Positions 60,005 through 64,000 of a DNA stretch of 64,000 nt are shown piece by piece. The position numbers and the translations under genes are program-made. Source of the stretch: Priestia filamentosa (GTDB lineage Bacteria; Bacillota; Bacilli; Bacillales; Bacillaceae_H); the NCBI RefSeq assembly GCF_900177535.1, contig NZ_FXAJ01000001.1, forward strand, positions 930,001-994,000. The letters run 5' to 3'. Every line of letters starts with the position of its first letter. Position 1 is the first letter of the stretch. Under the pieces are notes generated by a model. That model was not told the DNA's origin and did not search any database. It worked only from the letters and a program-made list of their open reading frames with translations.

Positions 60005-62173
60005 ATGAAATCGTTTTTCAGGAAAGGTCAACAATTTTTGAACACGCATTTAGGACTTTTCCTATTTATTGCGGTTCTATTTTGGTTAAAAACTTATGCA
60101 GCTTATCAACTTGAATTTGATCTTGGAATAGACAATTCAATGCAGAAGTTTTTATTATTCATTAACCCAATCAGTTCTTCTTTATTCTTTTTAGGAATTG
60201 CGCTATTTTTCAAGGGGAAAGCGCAGTATAGAGTATTGATTGCGATTAACTTTGTATTAACATTTATTCTATTTGCGAATATTGTGTTTTACCGCTTTTT
60301 CAATGACTTCATTACGATACCGGTTTTAAGACAAACTGAAAACTTTGGTAAACTAGGCGGAAGTGCACAAGCATTAATGCAACCAACAGATATTTTGTAT
60401 TTTACAGATACAATCATCTTAATTGCACTTGTTCTATTTAAAGTTGTTAAGCCACATACGGAGAAATTTAGCCGTCGTGGAATTGTAGCTGTTTTTACAG
60501 CAGCGGTTATGATTTTTGCAGGAAACTTAGCTCTTGCTGAATCAGATCGTCCACAGCTTCTAACGCGTGCGTTTGATCGTAACTACCTTGTGAAATATCT
60601 TGGTGCTTACAACTACACAATTTATGATGCAATTCAAAGTACAAAATCATCTGCTCAACGCGCTTTAGCAGACAGCAGTGATGTTACAGAAGTAGAAAAC
60701 TTTACAAAAGCATCTTATGCAGAACCAAACCCAGAATACTTTGGTCAATTGAAAGGAAAAAATGTGATTTACGTTTCACTTGAGTCCCTTCAATCATTTA
60801 TGATTGGCTATAAGTTAAATGGGCAGGAAGTAACACCGTTTTTAAATAGCTTAGCCAAAGATAGTAATACTTTATACTTTAAGAATCTGTTCCACCAAAC
60901 AGGTCAAGGTAAAACATCTGATGCTGAGTTTATGATGGAAAACAGTATTTATCCATTACCACAAGGTTCTGTGTTCTCAACAAAAGCTGAAAACACGTAC
61001 CAAGCTTTACCGCAACTATTGAAGGAAAATGGATATAAAGATACAGCGGTCTTCCACGGAAACAACAAAACGTTCTGGAACCGTGAAGAGAACTATAAAG
61101 CATTTGGCTATGATCATTTCTTTGATGAAAGCTACTACAATATGGTAGATGGTCATGTCTTAAACTACGGTTTAGAAGATAAACCATACTTTAAAGAATC
61201 AATGCCATATTTAGAGTCATTAAAACAACCGTTCTATACGAAGTTTATTACGTTATCAAATCATTTCCCTTATCCATTAGGTGATGACAAAAAGACGATT
61301 GCACCAGGAGATACAGGTGACTCGTCTGTTGATAACTACTTCCAAACAGCACGATACATGGACGAAGCTTTAGAACAGTTCTTTAATGACTTAAAAGAAT
61401 CTGGTCTTTATGAAAACTCTGTAATTGTGATGTATGGTGACCACTACGGAATTTCTGAAAACCATAAAAAAGCAATGAGCAAAGTTATGGGTAAAGATAT
61501 CAACGACTTTGAAGAAACACAGCTTCAGCGTGTACCACTGTTCATTCACGCACCAGGACTTGAAGGCAAAGGTGGAGTGAAGGATACGTACGGCGGACAA
61601 GTCGATGTAAGACCAACTGTAGAACACTTACTTGGAGTCGATACGAAAAACCAAATTCAATTTGGTACAGATCTTCTATCAAAAGATCATCAGCAAATCG
61701 TACCGTTCCGTAACGGAGACTTTGTAACACCAGAATATACGCAAGTCGATGACAAAGTGTACGACAACGCAACAGGAGAGAAAATCCCAAGTACAGATGA
61801 AACGAAAAAAGACCAAGAGCTTGTACAGAAGAAGCTAGAGCTTTCAGATAAGCTTGTATATGGTGATTTACTCCGTTTCTATGACTTAAAAGGGTTTGAA
61901 CAACCGAAGCGTTCATCATTTGATTATTCAAAAGATGATAAATTAGCACAAGAACCTGGATTCCTTGAAGAAGAGAAGAAAACTCTTGAACAAGAAAAAC
62001 AGGAAAAAGAAGCTGAATATAAAGCTAAAGGTTACGGTCTTGAAGCGAGTGAAGAACAAGCGAAAGACGGAGCAGATTTTGAGCCAGCAGCGGCAGGCTC
62101 TGAACTTCAAGGAACTGAAACGCCACAAACTAAAACTCAGGAATCTGAAACTCAAGAATCTGAAGCTAAATAA
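60005..62173 (+). CDS. ltaS: Lipoteichoic acid synthase (LtaS family)
   Basis: A 722-residue protein. Five N-terminal membrane helices (residues 12-215) precede an extracellular sulfatase-like domain with NVIYVSLESLQSF (metal Glu), the nucleophile Thr304 in GQGKTSDAEF, FHGNNKTFWNRE and YGDHYGISENH. It polymerises glycerol phosphate from phosphatidylglycerol on the outer face. After the catalytic domain comes a Glu/Lys/Gln-rich extension with a repeated TQESE unit, longer than needed for the fold. Bacilli carry several LtaS paralogs (LtaS, YfnI, YqgS) and I cannot say which this is. Confidence 0.92.
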   Translation: MKSFFRKGQQFLNTHLGLFLFIAVLFWLKTYAAYQLEFDLGIDNSMQKFLLFINPISSSLFFLGIALFFKGKAQYRVLIAINFVLTFILFANIVFYRFFNDFITIPVLRQTENFGKLGGSAQALMQPTDILYFTDTIILIALVLFKVVKPHTEKFSRRGIVAVFTAAVMIFAGNLALAESDRPQLLTRAFDRNYLVKYLGAYNYTIYDAIQSTKSSAQRALADSSDVTEVENFTKASYAEPNPEYFGQLKGKNVIYVSLESLQSFMIGYKLNGQEVTPFLNSLAKDSNTLYFKNLFHQTGQGKTSDAEFMMENSIYPLPQGSVFSTKAENTYQALPQLLKENGYKDTAVFHGNNKTFWNREENYKAFGYDHFFDESYYNMVDGHVLNYGLEDKPYFKESMPYLESLKQPFYTKFITLSNHFPYPLGDDKKTIAPGDTGDSSVDNYFQTARYMDEALEQFFNDLKESGLYENSVIVMYGDHYGISENHKKAMSKVMGKDINDFEETQLQRVPLFIHAPGLEGKGGVKDTYGGQVDVRPTVEHLLGVDTKNQIQFGTDLLSKDHQQIVPFRNGDFVTPEYTQVDDKVYDNATGEKIPSTDETKKDQELVQKKLELSDKLVYGDLLRFYDLKGFEQPKRSSFDYSKDDKLAQEPGFLEEEKKTLEQEKQEKEAEYKAKGYGLEASEEQAKDGADFEPAAAGSELQGTETPQTKTQESETQESEAK

Positions 62174-62208
62174 AAAGTGTGAGGGAGCATATCCCTCACA
62201 CTTTTTTT
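62174..62208. terminator. Terminator of ltaS
   Basis: AAAGTGTGAGGGA/TCCCTCACACTTT stem with GCATA loop and T tail, right after the stop codon. Confidence 0.92.
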
Positions 62209-62356
62209 ATAAGTTTAAAAGCGGAAAAATGAAACTTTAGAGAGAGAAAAAACGTATAACATAGTGAAGAAACACCGAAAGCAAACTCGTTCGAATATTT
62301 AGATGAAGTGTGCTATTATGAAAGAAAATGTTCGCTAATAGGGAGGAAATTTTAAA

Positions 62357-62986
62357 GTGATCAAGCGAATCATTCAAACGTTGCTGTATTCAGGTTTAGC
62401 TGGATTTGTAACAATCGTTGGAGCGGCGTTCTTTTTAGATATTCCGCTGTTCTTTTCTATATTAATTGGGATAGGAACGTGGAGTGCAACGGTTCTCCTC
62501 TGTTTATGTTACTTTCTTTTGCGTCGGAATTTCCGTTACGATCCGTTTAAAGAGCAAAAAGCATATGTTGACCATCATGTAAAAGAAGCGAGAAAATCAC
62601 TTCGTGTGTTAAGTCAGTCTCGTTTTAAAGTAAAATCAATGCATGTATGGATTAAAATTAACAAACTTCAAAAAGTTGGTCGCTCCATTATTGATATGGT
62701 TGATAAAGAACCTGCTCGATTTTATGAAGCCCAAGACTTTTTTAAAAAATACTTGCCTTCTACGGTCAAAATTGTTGATCGATATACATTTTTACTTGCG
62801 AAGCCAACTAAAAATGCAGAAGTGAAAATTGCGCTAAGTGAAACAGAAGACACGTTAGATGAATTAATTGTGAAATATGATGAAGTTCTAACATCTAGCA
62901 TTAGCCAGGATCTAACAGCGCTCGAAATTGAGCAGAGTCTTCTTCATAACGGCTATGGAGAAAATAAACCACCAGCAGGGAAATGA
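62357..62986 (+). CDS. xpaC: XpaC-like membrane protein (5-bromo-4-chloroindolyl phosphate hydrolysis family)
   Basis: A 209-residue protein with two N-terminal membrane helices (residues 9-30 and 33-56) and a basic, helical cytoplasmic domain containing YVDHHVKEARKSLRVLSQSRFKVKSMHVWIKI. This layout and the TelA-like gene 14 bases downstream match the xpaC-yaaN pair of B. subtilis. The true function is unknown; the family name reflects a plate phenotype. GTG start with GGGAGGAAATTTT upstream. Confidence 0.8.
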   Translation: MIKRIIQTLLYSGLAGFVTIVGAAFFLDIPLFFSILIGIGTWSATVLLCLCYFLLRRNFRYDPFKEQKAYVDHHVKEARKSLRVLSQSRFKVKSMHVWIKINKLQKVGRSIIDMVDKEPARFYEAQDFFKKYLPSTVKIVDRYTFLLAKPTKNAEVKIALSETEDTLDELIVKYDEVLTSSISQDLTALEIEQSLLHNGYGENKPPAGK

Positions 62987-62999
62987 AAAGGGTGATAAA

Positions 63000-64000
63000 A
63001 TGAACGAATTCAAAGATAATTCTTTAAGCAGTTTTGATGATTTATTAAATGACCCATTTAAAACAAACGAATCTTCAACTGAGCTCTCTAAAGAAGAAAA
63101 AGGAGAGGTAAAAGCAATTGAAAGGCTTTCTCCTCAATATAAAGAAAAAGCAATTAAAATTTCAGAGCAAATTAATCAAAATGATCATCAGGCAATTTTG
63201 CAATATGGAGTTGCTGCACAGTCCGAGCTTTCTAAGTTCTCTCAAGGTGTGCTTCAGCATGTTCAGGCAAAAGATACAGGACCAGTAGGAGAAGTGCTGA
63301 CAGATCTTATGGGGAAAATTAAACAGCTTAATCTTGATGAGCTATCAGGTAAGAAACAAGGAAGAGTGGGCCGCTTTTTCTCTACTATTTCTCGTTCAGC
63401 AAAAGGTATTTTCCCAAAGTACAGCAGCTTGCAAGTGGAAATTGAGAAAATTGCTGATCAGCTTGAGCACACAAAGCAAGAGCTCTACCGAGATCTTCTT
63501 ATGCTTGAAAAGCTCTATGATAAAAACAAAGAGTACTTTGATGCATTAAATATCTATATTGCAGCAGCTGAACATAAACTAGAACTTCTTGAAACAGAAA
63601 CACTTCCAAAGCTTGAACAAGAAGCGTTAAAAACGGATAATTATTTAACTGTGCAAGAAGTAAACGATGTAAAGCAGTTTATGACTCGTCTTGATAAACG
63701 AACGTATGATCTGAAGCTGAGCAGACAAATTGCTATTCAAAGCGCTCCTCAAATTCGAATGATTCAGGAAGTAAATCAAACACTTGTAGAAAAAATACAA
63801 AGCTCTATTCTAACGGCAATTCCTCTATGGAAAAATCAAGTTGTGATTGCTCTTACGCTTTTAAGGCAAGAAAAAGCAATGGAAGCGCAGCGTGAAGTAA
63901 CAAACACAACGAATGATTTATTGTTAAAGAATTCAGAGCTATTGAAGAAAAATACGGTTGATATTGCAAGAGAGAACGAGCGTGGGCTTGTTGATATTGA
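63000..64000 (+). CDS. TelA/YaaN-like toxic anion resistance family protein (3' end outside window)
   Basis: The first 333 residues are present. It is a soluble, strongly helical protein of the TelA family: an acidic N-terminus (SSFDDLLNDPFK), then GRVGRFFSTISRSAKGIFPKYSSLQVEIEKIADQLEHTK and IRMIQEVNQTLVEKIQSSILTAIPLWKNQVVIALTLLRQ, the family core. TelA proteins are linked to tellurite and cell-envelope stress resistance, with mechanism unclear. AAAAGGGTGAT precedes the ATG. It is co-transcribed with the XpaC-like gene. Confidence 0.85.
   Translation, partial: MNEFKDNSLSSFDDLLNDPFKTNESSTELSKEEKGEVKAIERLSPQYKEKAIKISEQINQNDHQAILQYGVAAQSELSKFSQGVLQHVQAKDTGPVGEVLTDLMGKIKQLNLDELSGKKQGRVGRFFSTISRSAKGIFPKYSSLQVEIEKIADQLEHTKQELYRDLLMLEKLYDKNKEYFDALNIYIAAAEHKLELLETETLPKLEQEALKTDNYLTVQEVNDVKQFMTRLDKRTYDLKLSRQIAIQSAPQIRMIQEVNQTLVEKIQSSILTAIPLWKNQVVIALTLLRQEKAMEAQREVTNTTNDLLLKNSELLKKNTVDIARENERGLVDI

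Overview
The window comes from a low-GC, endospore-forming Firmicute of the Bacillus group (Bacillaceae). Evidence: small acid-soluble spore proteins (SspP, SspN, Tlp), a CotM-like coat protein, TnrA, BshB2, a Gram-positive replication terminator protein (Rtp), AGGAGG-type ribosome binding sites and frequent GTG/TTG starts. Species cannot be fixed from the sequence alone. No tRNA, rRNA, insertion sequence, prophage or CRISPR array was seen.

Layout. (a) 1-9000: a block in the gene order of the B. subtilis ccdA-citB-yneR region: ccdA, a broken yneI/ccdB, ccdC, yneK, cotM, sspP, acnA/citB, yneN, sspN, tlp, yneP, yneR. A YebE-like gene, a two-helix membrane protein and an FbpB-like small protein are interleaved. 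(b) 9100-13230, minus strand: a bioY-yhfT-yhfS-type operon (biotin transporter, acyl-CoA ligase, thiolase) extended by two MaoC/hot-dog proteins and a small unknown. (c) 13400-14460: CutC and a thioredoxin. (d) 14490-33580: a complete catecholate siderophore locus. A minus-strand uptake and release operon (esterase, ABC ATPase, two permeases, binding lipoprotein) diverges from dhbACEBF-mbtH-MFS, with an sfp-type PPTase just downstream. Each divergent operon has a Fur box. The adenylation codes read as Gly and Thr, so the product should be bacillibactin. (e) 33900-39850: a tightly overlapped late cobalamin assembly and salvage operon (btuF, cbiB, cobD, cobU, cobS, cobC, a second CobU-like gene, pduO). 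(f) 39900-45260: rarD, tnrA with two TnrA/GlnR boxes and a divergent small gene, a CobW GTPase, panE, and yojF-bshB2. (g) 45540-50680: a candidate regulated small RNA, a PBP4a-type carboxypeptidase, then metE behind a cobalamin riboswitch, and a GDSL hydrolase. (h) 50690-59360: DCC oxidoreductase, Gly/Tyr-rich protein, methyltransferase, BASS transporter, rtp, MATE exporter, SDR, a GH18-like protein lacking its catalytic Glu, and an MFS exporter. (i) 60000-64000: lipoteichoic acid synthase, then XpaC-like and TelA-like genes, the last cut by the window edge.

How it fits together. Iron limitation would relieve Fur repression of siderophore synthesis, export, uptake and hydrolysis as one unit. 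Cobalamin links two separated loci: the assembly operon helps make adenosylcobalamin, and the riboswitch then shuts off the B12-independent methionine synthase MetE. The rtp gene suggests the window lies near the chromosome terminus.

The most interesting items are the paired, complementarily degenerate CobU proteins, the inactive GH18 protein, the candidate metal-regulated small RNA at 45544-45665, the freshly broken ccdB, the extended biotin-linked acyl operon, the two consensus TnrA boxes, and the dyad at the MATE promoter.
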